64,000 bases of DNA from Nocardia nova. GTDB taxonomy: Bacteria > Actinomycetota > Actinomycetes > Mycobacteriales > Mycobacteriaceae. Shown here one piece after another: positions 44,530 to 52,743 of the stretch. Made by a program: the position numbers and the translations under genes. The stretch spans positions 1-64,000 of the forward strand of contig NZ_PSZE01000001.1 in the NCBI RefSeq assembly GCF_002933465.1, read 5' to 3'. Numbering within the stretch: the first letter of the stretch is position 1; every line of letters begins with the position of its first letter. A model generated the notes under the pieces. It was given only the letters and a program-made list of their open reading frames with translations, was not told the origin of the DNA and ran no database searches.

Positions 44530-45784
44530 ATGGGTGAAATTTTCCGAGCAATCCCCGGCGAGATAGCCGGGCTCGCCAAGCTCATCTCCGAAATCGGCGA
44601 CGATGCCACCAAGGCCGCCGAATTCGCCGGTCAGGAGGGCCAGCCCGCGGGAGTGGCTGCACGGTCCGATCATCGACGAGATGATTACTCCGATACGAGA
44701 GATGGCGCTGGCCACCAAGGTGCGGATGGGCGACCTGGGGAAGACGACTACGGCAACCGGTGTCGAACTGAACAAAGCGGCCTGGATGTATGCCGATCAG
44801 GATCATCGCAATTACGCCGCACTGAACAGTCACACCTTCCTGGGGCCCGTCGGCCCGAACGCCCCCAAGGACACCAATACCGACGTCGAGGCGGGCGGTA
44901 TCACCGAGGCATACGTTTCGCCGGCCAATTACCCCAAGCCGGAAGAGTTCAAGCTCGAAAAGCCACAGGCGAACAAGGAAGACACGGTTGCGCTGATCGC
45001 TGAGGTCGCGCCGATCCTCGGGGACCTGAACGAAACAGTCAAAAGCATCACCCGGACGGCTGGTAACGAAATCGACCCGCTCGGCAAGTGCCTGGAACCC
45101 ATTCCGGGGAACTGGAACGAATTTCGCAGGGTCGGTGAGGCTTTCAAGGCGGCCGGGCAGGCGCTCGAAACCTGCGGGAAGAACCTCGAATCCGGGTTGA
45201 AGCGGGTCGACCCCAATTGGGACGGCAAAGCCGCGCTGTCGTTCAACGATTGGGCGAACCGCGAGATCGCGGCCATGAAATGGGAAGGGCCGGTCGGGCG
45301 AGTCCTCAGTGACGTATTCGGCGTCGTCTCCGACGAGATCCGGGCGGCGGTCAAGACCATCCTGCAAAAACTGTGGGACATCCTGAACGACCAGATCGAC
45401 TTCTCCAGTGTCAAAGGCATTTTCAAGACGATCGGCAAGAAGATTCCGGTCGTGGGGCAAGTGGCGGAGATCGTGGATCTCGGCCGCAAGATATTCAAAA
45501 TCGTCAGTACCGCGATCGACCTCGTCGGAACCATCCGGCAGCTGGTGGACAAGCTCAAGAAGCTTCTCGAATTCTTCAAGGACCCGCTCGGACAGTTGAA
45601 GGACCGGGCGCAGCAGAAGCTGGACGAGACGATCGCACCGTTCAACGAGAAGCTGGAAAAAGCATCGAAGAAGGTTGCGGTGGCCACGGATCTCGCACAG
45701 ATCGCCCAGGTGAATCAGACGTTGAACGCACTGGGGGCCGGCTATGACGTCGGTTCCGGATCGCAACCGTGGGACAACGCATGA
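44530..45784 (+). pseudogene. WXG100-superfamily-like gene with a probable frameshift
   Basis: The ATG at 44530 follows CAGGAGGGG and encodes MGEIFRAIPGEIAGLAKLIS up to KAAEFAGQEG. In the next frame the protein continues PREWLHGPIIDEMITPIREM and runs about 375 residues to 45784, with WLHGPII, NKAAWMYADQDHRNY and a C-terminal helical bundle (EKLEKASKKVAVATDLAQ). Removing one G from the GGG at 44637-44639 would give one frame of about 417 residues. The N-terminal 100 residues look like an ESX-type helical hairpin. Decay or a sequencing error is possible. Confidence 0.7.
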
Positions 45785-46250
45785 CGCCGCGGTGGGGCAG
45801 TATGCGGGAACCGGATCTGGATCCGGCCGTCGAAGCCCTCGTGCGCGAAGTCATGGATGCCGTCGACGATGTCCGCACCGCACGAATCCGGTTGGAGAAC
45901 CTTGATGTCTCCGAAATTCTGCACGAGCCGACCGTCGTCGACGAAGAGTTCATGTCGAACCTGGCAGCAGCCGATATCGCCTCCCCCGAACTACGGTCCT
46001 ACGCGGAACGGGTCCGGAATGGTGAATGTCACTGGCGTGACATCGAATTCCTCGCTCGCCCTGTGCCGCCCGAAGTACTGGAGCTGAAAACCTCACCACA
46101 CTTCATTTGGCGATGGAACCCCGAACCCCCGCCGCCACCAGCTCCGCCGCCGACCCCACGCCCGAGGCCGGGGAGACCGTCGTGGGCCCGAGCGATTGGC
46201 CGGACGACTTCGATGAATACCCGACCGACACACCATGGTGGGCCAGATAA
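45781..46250 (+). pseudogene. Pro-rich hypothetical gene with a probable frameshift at its 3' end
   Basis: The ATG overlaps the preceding stop (ATGA). The frame encodes MTPRWGSMREPDLDPAVEAL, RIRLENLDVSEILHEPTVVD, RSYAERVRNGECHWRDIEFL and a Pro-rich part to about 46165. The natural ending VVGPSDWPDDFDEYPTDTP then WWAR and TAA at 46248-46250 lies one frame lower. The related copy at 36735-36992 keeps the Pro-rich part and ending in one frame and has one more base in the AGGCC-CGGGGG stretch, which locates the loss near 46166-46176. Unrepaired, the frame runs antisense into rpsN. Function unknown. Confidence 0.7.
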
Positions 46251-46367
46251 CCAATCGCCGCGATGGCCTCGGCTCGCAGCAGCAGACGTGACAGCGCCTC
46301 GGTTTCGACCAGCGCGTTGGCTTCGGAATCGAAAAGGTTGTCAGCGCGCGAGCCGACCCAACACAAA

Positions 46368-46401
46368 GAAGGGTACGGACTCACCCGAGTCCGTACCCTT
46401 C
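46368..46401. terminator. Strong hairpin terminator after rpsN
   Basis: A perfect 15-bp inverted repeat (GAAGGGTACGGACTC / GAGTCCGTACCCTTC) with a 4-nt loop lies 50 bp after the rpsN stop. On the minus strand it is followed by TTTGTGTTGG, modestly U-rich. It closes the rplN-rpsN unit before the island and may also stop the converging plus-strand genes. Confidence 0.85.
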
Positions 46402-46451
46402 TCCGATTCGATTGTCGCGCTCAGCGCATGCGCTGCCTCAGCAGCGCGAGC

Positions 46452-46637
46452 TCACCAGGAGCTCTTGTGCACGCCCGGCAGTTCGCCGCGGTGCGCCATT
46501 TCACGCACGCAGACGCGGCACAGACCGAACTTGCGGTAGACCGCGCGGGGGCGGCCGCAACGCTGGCAGCGGGTGTAGCCACGAACGGCGAACTTCGGCT
46601 TCGCGGCGGCCTTGTTGACGAGAGCTTTCTTAGCCAT
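46452..46637 (-). CDS. rpsN: 30S ribosomal protein S14, zinc-binding type
   Basis: A 61-residue type-Z S14 starting [20 protein letters not shown]. The zinc motif is C-x2-C-x12-C-x2-C (CQRC ... CRVC). It ends with GVHKSSW. It lies 4 bp after rplE and is followed by a strong hairpin instead of rpsH. In most bacteria rpsN and rpsH are adjacent, so this is one edge of the 14.7-kb insertion. Confidence 0.97.
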   Translation of the reverse strand: MAKKALVNKAAAKPKFAVRGYTRCQRCGRPRAVYRKFGLCRVCVREMAHRGELPGVHKSSW

Positions 46638-46641
46638 GTGC

Positions 46642-47214
46642 TCAGTTCTCCTTGAACGGGAAGCCGAGGTGCTTGAGCAGGGCGCGGCCCTCCTCATCGT
46701 TGGTCGCGGTGGTGACGACCGTGATGTCCATACCGCGCGGACGGTCGATGGAGTCCACGTCGATCTCGTGGAACATCGACTGCTCGCTCAGGCCGAACGT
46801 GTAGTTGCCGTTGCCGTCGAACTGCTTCGGCGACAGGCCGCGGAAGTCGCGGATACGGGGCAGCGCGATGGACACCAGGCGGTCCAGGAACTCCCACATG
46901 CGGTCGCCACGCAGCGTGACGCGCGCACCGATCGGCATACCCTCACGCAGCTTGAACTGCGCGATGGACTTGCGGGCCTTACGGATCTCCGGCTTCTGAC
47001 CGGTGATCAGGGCCAGGTCGTTGACGGCGCCGTTGATCAGCTTGGCGTCGCGGGCGGCGTCACCGACACCCATGTTGACGACGACCTTCACCACGCCCGG
47101 GATCTGCATCACATTGGCGTAGTTGAACTCGTTGTTCAGCGCGTCCTTGATCTCCGCGCGGTAGCGCAGCTTGAGACGCGGAGCGATCTTCTCTGTGTTT
47201 TCTGCCGTGGTCAT
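46642..47214 (-). CDS. rplE: 50S ribosomal protein L5
   Basis: A 190-residue protein binding 5S rRNA in the central protuberance. Typical segments are [60 protein letters not shown] and [20 protein letters not shown]. It starts at ATG 47214, two bases before the rplX stop region, within the rplN-rplX-rplE-rpsN operon. Confidence 0.98.
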   Translation of the reverse strand: MTTAENTEKIAPRLKLRYRAEIKDALNNEFNYANVMQIPGVVKVVVNMGVGDAARDAKLINGAVNDLALITGQKPEIRKARKSIAQFKLREGMPIGARVTLRGDRMWEFLDRLVSIALPRIRDFRGLSPKQFDGNGNYTFGLSEQSMFHEIDVDSIDRPRGMDITVVTTATNDEEGRALLKHLGFPFKEN

Positions 47215-47216
47215 GC

Positions 47217-47531
47217 TCAGATGTCCTTCCCGTTACGACGGGAGATGCGCACCCGCTTGCCGTTCTCGTCGGTGCGGTAACCCACCCGGGTCGGCTTGCC
47301 GTCGGAGTCGACAACCATCACGTTGGACACGTGGATGGGCGCCTCCTGGGTCACGATGCCGCCGGAGCTGGCGCCGCGCTGGTTCGCGGAGTTCGCGACG
47401 TGCTTCTTGATCCGGTTCACGCCCTCGACCAGGACCTTCTCGGTCGCCGGGTAGGCCTGGATGACCTTGCCCTTGGCGCCCTTGTCCTTACCCGAGACGA
47501 CGATCACGGTGTCGCCCTTGTGCACCTTCAT
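47217..47531 (-). CDS. rplX: 50S ribosomal protein L24
   Basis: A 104-residue protein starting [20 protein letters not shown], the KOW motif of L24, which starts large-subunit assembly. It continues with [18 protein letters not shown] and ends with [13 protein letters not shown]. It is directly between rplN and rplE with gaps of 1-2 bp. Confidence 0.98.
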   Translation of the reverse strand: MKVHKGDTVIVVSGKDKGAKGKVIQAYPATEKVLVEGVNRIKKHVANSANQRGASSGGIVTQEAPIHVSNVMVVDSDGKPTRVGYRTDENGKRVRISRRNGKDI

Positions 47532-47532
47532 G

Positions 47533-47901
47533 TCAGAGCACCTCCGGGGCCAGCGAAACGATCTTCATGAACCGCTTGTCACGCAGCTCGCGGCCGACGG
47601 GGCCGAAGATGCGGGTGCCACGCGGATCGTTGTCCGCCTTGATCAGCACCGCGGCGTTCTCGTCGAACTTGATGTACGAACCGTCCGGACGACGACGCTC
47701 CTTGACGGTGCGCACGACGACCGCCTTGACGACGTCACCCTTCTTGACGTTGCCGCCGGGGATGGCGTCCTTGACGGTGGCGACGATGACGTCGCCGATA
47801 CCGGCATAGCGACGCGACGACCCGCCGAGCACGCGGATGCACAGAATCTCCTTGGCACCCGTGTTGTCGGCGACGCGCAGTCGCGACTCCTGCTGAATCA
47901 C
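47533..47901 (-). CDS. rplN: 50S ribosomal protein L14
   Basis: A 122-residue protein of standard length starting at GTG 47901 ([20 protein letters not shown]), 6 bp after AGGAGGAG. Signatures are [40 protein letters not shown] and [16 protein letters not shown]. It heads its unit; rpsQ and rpmC are not upstream, and a plus-strand peptidase gene lies there instead, so the S10-spc junction is also broken here (as in M. tuberculosis). Confidence 0.97.
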   Translation of the reverse strand: MIQQESRLRVADNTGAKEILCIRVLGGSSRRYAGIGDVIVATVKDAIPGGNVKKGDVVKAVVVRTVKERRRPDGSYIKFDENAAVLIKADNDPRGTRIFGPVGRELRDKRFMKIVSLAPEVL

Positions 47902-48305
47902 TTCAGCTCCTCCTAGACCTGGACGTAATGCACGCCGGATTGCCGACCCGACGGGCATGGTCAGTTGCCCTTCGACGGACCTTGACGGCCCGCTCCCGCA
48001 AGCTCAGCGGGGCAGCGCCTGCCAGCGGTTTTGCATGATCGGAAGGATCAACCACTGTGGGTTCGCGGCCGAAGCGCGGGCACAACGCCCGCAGGCAACC
48101 CGACAAGTGTAGCGAAGCCGCAGGTCGCGCCCAAATCAGGGTCGAGCGGGGTCCGGCGTGGCCACCCCACGGGTGGCGGTCGAACTCAGCCGATACTCAG
48201 CAGGTTCGGTTAGCCTCTCACCGACGCAACCGGCCACGCCTCCGGGTGGAGCCGCAGTGACGGTCGTCGCGCAGGTGCACGATGAAGTCGGGGAGAGGAT
48301 TTTCT
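47902..48305. other. Divergent intergenic region upstream of rplN and the M13 peptidase gene
   Basis: These 404 bp contain the rplN promoter and about 200 bp of its leader, and the start region of the peptidase gene with GGAGAGGAT at 48291-48299. An inverted repeat GCGGGC-ACAAC-GCCCGC (near 48076-48092) could form a small leader stem. No additional gene is supported. Confidence 0.5.
48106..48134 (-). promoter_or_regulatory. Candidate rplN operon promoter
   Basis: On the minus strand TTGGGC (48129-48134), a 17-bp spacer and TACACT (48106-48111) form a good housekeeping-sigma promoter about 205 bp before the rplN start. The same -10 is found upstream of rpsH. Confidence 0.65.
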
Positions 48306-50348
48306 GTGACATCGTCCGGTCGCCAGGTCCGCCTGGGTCGCCGCTCGTTCCTGATCGCCCTCGGCGCGGTGCCGGTGGCCACCGCCCTGGTGTCGTGCAA
48401 CAGCGACGACGCGAAGCCGAAACCCCTCACCGGCCCCGATTTGTCGGGCGCCGACCCCGCGGTGCGGCCGCAGGACGATCTGTACCGCAATATCAACGGC
48501 GCCTGGCTGCGCACCTACCAGCTGCCGCCGGACAAGGTCTCCTACGGCACCTTCGCCGAGGTGTCCGATCGCGTCGAAGGGCAGCTGCGGGAGGTCATCG
48601 ACGGAATCCACGATCCGAAGGACGGGTCGGAGGGCCAGCAGATCCGCGACCTCTACGACGCCCGGATGGATCTCGACACGCTCGAGAAGCTCGGCACCAC
48701 CCCACTGCAACCGCTGTTCGCGCGGATCGATGGGGCGCAGACCAAGGCCGATCTCGCGAGGGTCATGGGCGCGCTGCCGCTGGGCGGGCTCATCGGGCTG
48801 GGCGTGAGTATCGACCGCAAGAATTCGAATGCCTACATTCCGTCCGTGAGCCAGTCCGGTCTCGGAATGAGCGAGCAGTACTATCGGAAACCCGAATTCG
48901 CGCAATATCTTTCGGCGTATCAGACGCTGCTGCACAAACTGGCGACCGGTGCCGGCCTGCCCGACCCGGACGGCGCGGCCGAACGCACGCTGGATCTCGA
49001 GAAGCGCATCGCCGCCGGTTACTGGGACAACGTGCGCACCCGCGACTCCGATGCCACCTACAACCTCATGGCGTGGAACGAGATGACCACGCTGGCACCG
49101 GGTTTCGACTGGGAGCCGTGGCTGGCCGGCAGCACCGACCGGCCCAAGGAACTGTTCGGGAAGATGGTCGTCGGCGAGCCGTCGTTCGTCACCGCGGCCG
49201 GGCAGCTGTGGACCGAGGTGGATATCAACATCTGGCGGGAATGGCTGAAGCTCAGCCTGCTGCGCAAATACGCCAAGTACATGAACAAGGAACTGTCGGA
49301 TGCGAATTTCGATTTCCTGAAGGCCACCAGCGGAATCGAGCAGCGCCCGGAGCTGTGGAAGTCGGCGGTCGCGGTGGTCGACGCCAATCTCGGTGAGCAG
49401 CTGGGCAAGTTATACGTGGCGAAATACTTTCCGCCGCAGGCGAAGACTCGGGCCAAGGAACTGGTCGACAATCTGCTGGCCGCCTATCGCGACAACTTCC
49501 GTAACTCCTCCTGGATGTCGCCGCGGACGCGCGAGGCCGCGATCGCGAAACTGGACAAGATCACGGTCAAGATCGGCTACCCCGACAAGTGGGTGGACTA
49601 TTCGAAGTTGAAGGTCACCCGCGGCCAGCTGGTCGAATCCCTGCTCGCCATCGAGGCTTTCGAAGCGAAGCGTTCGATGGACAAGCTGGGGACGCCGGTG
49701 GACAAGGCCGAATGGGGTATGTCGCCGCAGACCGTCAACGCCTACTACGAGGCCACCTCCAATTCCATCAATTTCCCGGCCGCGATCCTGCAGGCCCCGT
49801 TCTTCGACACCGACGCCGCACCAGCGGTGAACTACGGCGCGATCGGTGCGACCATCGGCCACGAGATCGGGCACGGCTTCGACGACCAGGGCTCGAAGTA
49901 CAACGGTGACGGCAATCGCGAGGACTGGTGGACCCCGGAGGACCGGACGGCTTTCGAGGCCAAGACGAAGCAGCTGATCGATCAGTACAACGCCCTGGTG
50001 CCCGAGGGACTGCCGCCCAGCGATCACGTCAACGGCCAGCTCACCGTCGGCGAGAACCTCGCCGACCTGCGCGGGTTGATGATCGCGCTGGCCGCCTTCC
50101 GCATCGAGGAAGCCAAGAACGGCCGCAACACCCCGGACTACACCCCGATGTTCCAGTCCTGGGGCCGCAATTGGCGGGAGAAGCAGACCCAGCAGTCACT
50201 CGAACAGCAGGTTGCCACGGATCCGCACTCCCCCGGCGAATTCCGCTGCAACCAGGTGGTGCGCAACCTGCCGGAGTTCTACACGACCTTCGCCGTCCAG
50301 CCCTCGGACCAGCTCTTCCTTCCTCAGGACCAGCGCGTCAGCCTGTGA
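48306..50348 (+). CDS. M13-family zinc metallopeptidase, Tat-type lipoprotein
   Basis: A 680-residue enzyme of the neprilysin/PepO type. The GTG at 48306 follows GGAGAGGAT and gives a twin-arginine signal (LGRRSFLIALGAVPVATALV) ending in a lipobox-like LVSC, so the protein is probably Tat-exported and lipid-anchored. The M13 N-terminal domain opens with RPQDDLYRNINGAWL. The zinc site is H519-E520-I-G-H523, with the third ligand Glu583 in ENLADLRG; the substrate-binding NAYYE motif is also present. Such enzymes cleave extracytoplasmic peptides. Mycobacterial Zmp1 is related but lacks this signal. It converges on the next gene with a 3-bp gap. Confidence 0.92.
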   Translation: MTSSGRQVRLGRRSFLIALGAVPVATALVSCNSDDAKPKPLTGPDLSGADPAVRPQDDLYRNINGAWLRTYQLPPDKVSYGTFAEVSDRVEGQLREVIDGIHDPKDGSEGQQIRDLYDARMDLDTLEKLGTTPLQPLFARIDGAQTKADLARVMGALPLGGLIGLGVSIDRKNSNAYIPSVSQSGLGMSEQYYRKPEFAQYLSAYQTLLHKLATGAGLPDPDGAAERTLDLEKRIAAGYWDNVRTRDSDATYNLMAWNEMTTLAPGFDWEPWLAGSTDRPKELFGKMVVGEPSFVTAAGQLWTEVDINIWREWLKLSLLRKYAKYMNKELSDANFDFLKATSGIEQRPELWKSAVAVVDANLGEQLGKLYVAKYFPPQAKTRAKELVDNLLAAYRDNFRNSSWMSPRTREAAIAKLDKITVKIGYPDKWVDYSKLKVTRGQLVESLLAIEAFEAKRSMDKLGTPVDKAEWGMSPQTVNAYYEATSNSINFPAAILQAPFFDTDAAPAVNYGAIGATIGHEIGHGFDDQGSKYNGDGNREDWWTPEDRTAFEAKTKQLIDQYNALVPEGLPPSDHVNGQLTVGENLADLRGLMIALAAFRIEEAKNGRNTPDYTPMFQSWGRNWREKQTQQSLEQQVATDPHSPGEFRCNQVVRNLPEFYTTFAVQPSDQLFLPQDQRVSL

Positions 50349-50351
50349 GGT

Positions 50352-52460
50352 TCAATGGGTGATCAGCCGCCAATCCTCGGGCAGGTTGGTGGCGGTCACC
50401 TGCTCACCGTCCACCGCCAGATCCACCGCCGTTCCGCCGAGGCGCAGATCGGTGAGCTCTACTCTGCCCCAGCGCGCGGGGACGTGCGGCAGGACGGTCA
50501 CCGTGCGGTGCGGCACATCGGGTTCGAGCCCGAGGAACGAACGGACCAGCAACAGTGGCGCAGCGCTGGCCCAGGCCTGCGGGGAACACGAGGTCGGATA
50601 CGGCACCGGCGCCGAGAAGCGGGAGCGCTGGAAACCACAGAACAACTCGGGCAGACGGCCGCCGAAAGCGGTTGCGGCGTCGAGTAATCCATTGGACAGC
50701 CGGGTGGCCAGCCCGACCGCGCCCGGGATGTGGCGATAACGCAGCAGACCGGCGACCGCGATGGCGGTGTCGTGCGGCCAGACCGAACCGTTGTGATAAC
50801 TCATCGGATTGAACGCGCCCATACCGGAAGCCAGTGTGCGCAAACCGAATCCGGAGTCCATCTCCGCGGTCGCCAGATGGTGCACCAGTTGTTCGGCATG
50901 GTCGTCGGTCACGATGCCCGACCACAGGCAATGCCCGACATTGCTGGTGAGCGCATCGACGCGGCGCTTGTGGCCGTCCAAAGCGACGGCATACCAGCCC
51001 TTTTCGGGAATCCAGAAGGCTTCGGCGAATTTCGTGCGCAATTGTGCGGCATGTTCGCGCAGCTTCTCGGCCTTGTCCGACTGCCCGAATTCCTCGGCCA
51101 ATTCGGCGCGGGCCAGGATCGCCGCGTAGACGTAGCTCTGCACCTCACACAGCGCGATCGGCGCCTGGGCGAGATGTCCGGCCGCGTCGTTGATGCCGTC
51201 GAAGCTGTCCTTCCAGCCCTGATTGATCAGGCCGCGGTCGGTCGCGCGCTGATATTCGACGAATCCGTCACCGTCGCGGTCGCCGAAATGCGACATCCAG
51301 TCGAGGGCGGCGTCGGCCGCCGGCAGCAGCGCCTGCACCGCCTCCGGCGACGCACCCCACCGCCGGGTCTCGGCCAGCAGCATCACGAAAAGCGGTGTGG
51401 CGTCAACGGTTCCGTAGTACACCTCCCCGCCCAGGGCCAGTCCACCGGCCGGGCCGCGGCGGATCTCGTGCATGATCCGGCCCGGCTCCTCCTCGGTCAG
51501 CGCGTCGACCTGCTGGCCCTGCATTTCGGCCAGCTGCTGCATGGTGCCGAGCGCGAGCGAGGAGTCCAGCGGCAGCGCCATCCACGCGGTGAGCAGCGAG
51601 TCGCGGCCGAACAACGTCATGAACCACGGTGCGCCGGCGGCGACGAAGGTGCGGTGCCGGCGTTCCTCGCGAATCTGCAATGCGCCCAAATCGCTTTCGG
51701 TGCGCTGCAGAATGGCGGTGAGCTGCGGATCACCGGTGGTGAGTTTGGTGGCGGTGTCACGCCAGGCGGCCATCTTGCGGCCCGGTTCGCTGCTGCGATA
51801 GTGCTCGCCGGGGCGCAGCGCGACATGCACCCGCTGATTGGCCACCGTCGGCTGCGCGAGGATCTCGGTCTGCCAGCGCCCGGTGGCGGGCACGACGATG
51901 CGCCAGGTCAGCGAGCCGGGCAGCACGGTCGGGAGCTCCGAGGAGGAAACCGCCAGGCCGCGGGCGCGATCGGAGCGGTCGTTGAGCAGCAGTTCGTTGT
52001 CGGTGACCAGTATTTCGGCGCGCCCGTGCCCGGCCCGGCCCTCCTTGACGGCGAACAGATCGACGAAGTCGGCGTCGGCGCGCAGCTCGAGCACCACAGC
52101 CGTGGGTTCGCGGCCGAGATTCTCCAGGATGACCGTCTCCCGCATCCCGTCGGCGACGAGTCGTTCGCGCACCACCAGCAGACTGGAATCGGCGGCGCCG
52201 GAGCGCGGCGGCCGCCGCAGGATGAAGCGCGCGGTGAAGGCCTCGGGGCTGAGCACCGACAGCGGTTCGAGCCGCTGCCCGTCCACCCGCAGCTCCCAGC
52301 GCGACACCACTCGGGCGTCGCGATAGAACAGGCCCTGCGATGTTCCCGATTCCACATCGCCGACCCGGTCGGACAGGCAGAAGGTGCTGCCCTCGACCAG
52401 CGTCACCGAACCGTTCAGCAGGGCGGGCTCGCCGCCGTTGAGAGGTGAGGGCCCGGTCAT
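50352..52460 (-). CDS. Amylo-alpha-1,6-glucosidase / glycogen-debranching-type protein
   Basis: A 702-residue protein. The N-terminal 230 residues form the beta-sandwich glycogen-debranching N-terminal domain (GTSQGLFYRDARVVSRWELR, VVLELRADADFVDLFAVKEG). The C-terminal two-thirds is the (alpha/alpha)6 barrel with WFMTLFGRDSLLTAW, GLINQGWKDSFDGI and MSYHNGSVWPHDTAI. In the GH families of this fold, the Asp and Glu in such motifs act as catalytic acids. It probably hydrolyses alpha-1,6 branches or a related alpha-glucan or glycosidic bond; the substrate is not certain. It has no signal peptide, so it acts in the cytosol. The ATG at 52460 has GAGGGGGTG upstream. Confidence 0.85.
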   Translation of the reverse strand: MTGPSPLNGGEPALLNGSVTLVEGSTFCLSDRVGDVESGTSQGLFYRDARVVSRWELRVDGQRLEPLSVLSPEAFTARFILRRPPRSGAADSSLLVVRERLVADGMRETVILENLGREPTAVVLELRADADFVDLFAVKEGRAGHGRAEILVTDNELLLNDRSDRARGLAVSSSELPTVLPGSLTWRIVVPATGRWQTEILAQPTVANQRVHVALRPGEHYRSSEPGRKMAAWRDTATKLTTGDPQLTAILQRTESDLGALQIREERRHRTFVAAGAPWFMTLFGRDSLLTAWMALPLDSSLALGTMQQLAEMQGQQVDALTEEEPGRIMHEIRRGPAGGLALGGEVYYGTVDATPLFVMLLAETRRWGASPEAVQALLPAADAALDWMSHFGDRDGDGFVEYQRATDRGLINQGWKDSFDGINDAAGHLAQAPIALCEVQSYVYAAILARAELAEEFGQSDKAEKLREHAAQLRTKFAEAFWIPEKGWYAVALDGHKRRVDALTSNVGHCLWSGIVTDDHAEQLVHHLATAEMDSGFGLRTLASGMGAFNPMSYHNGSVWPHDTAIAVAGLLRYRHIPGAVGLATRLSNGLLDAATAFGGRLPELFCGFQRSRFSAPVPYPTSCSPQAWASAAPLLLVRSFLGLEPDVPHRTVTVLPHVPARWGRVELTDLRLGGTAVDLAVDGEQVTATNLPEDWRLITH

Positions 52461-52743
52461 CACGCATCACCCCCTCGGGGGTGTCGCGGCGCCGCGGCGG
52501 GCGCGGTAGATCGTTTCGTCGACTCGAACATCACCATCGCGAACGGCTCCTCCCTGATCACCGGCGACAACCGATCCGGCTCGAGGTTTGCGTGGGCCTA
52601 TCCGACAACGTTCGCACGAGAACGTCTCGATCATCGAGAGTAACCGCTGGATGGTGTCCGGCGCGGCCAATCCCTCGACCACGTCGCAAATCCGCGCGGT
52701 GGCACGGCACGGCGAATCGCGAACGAAGTAGCGCCGACGGAAC
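52461..52743. other. Gap between alkB and the debranching enzyme gene
   Basis: These 283 bp contain no gene I can support. The debranching gene, which starts at 52460, must have its control sequences here. No clear promoter or terminator pair was found. Confidence 0.4.

Noticed and set aside
31739..46451. Island as an intact integrative element
   Set aside because: No integrase, excisionase, replication gene, tRNA target or clear direct repeats at the two edges were found, so a complete mobile element is not supported.
46250..46539. C-terminal extension of the 45781 gene into rpsN
   Set aside because: The extension is antisense to rpsN and crosses a terminator. A one-base frameshift with the natural ending VVGPSDW...WWAR explains the data better.
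48195..48225. Possible second iron box upstream of the M13 peptidase (GGTTCGGTTAGCCTC)
   Set aside because: Only one half resembles the IdeR consensus; about 12 of 19 positions match overall, too weak to call.
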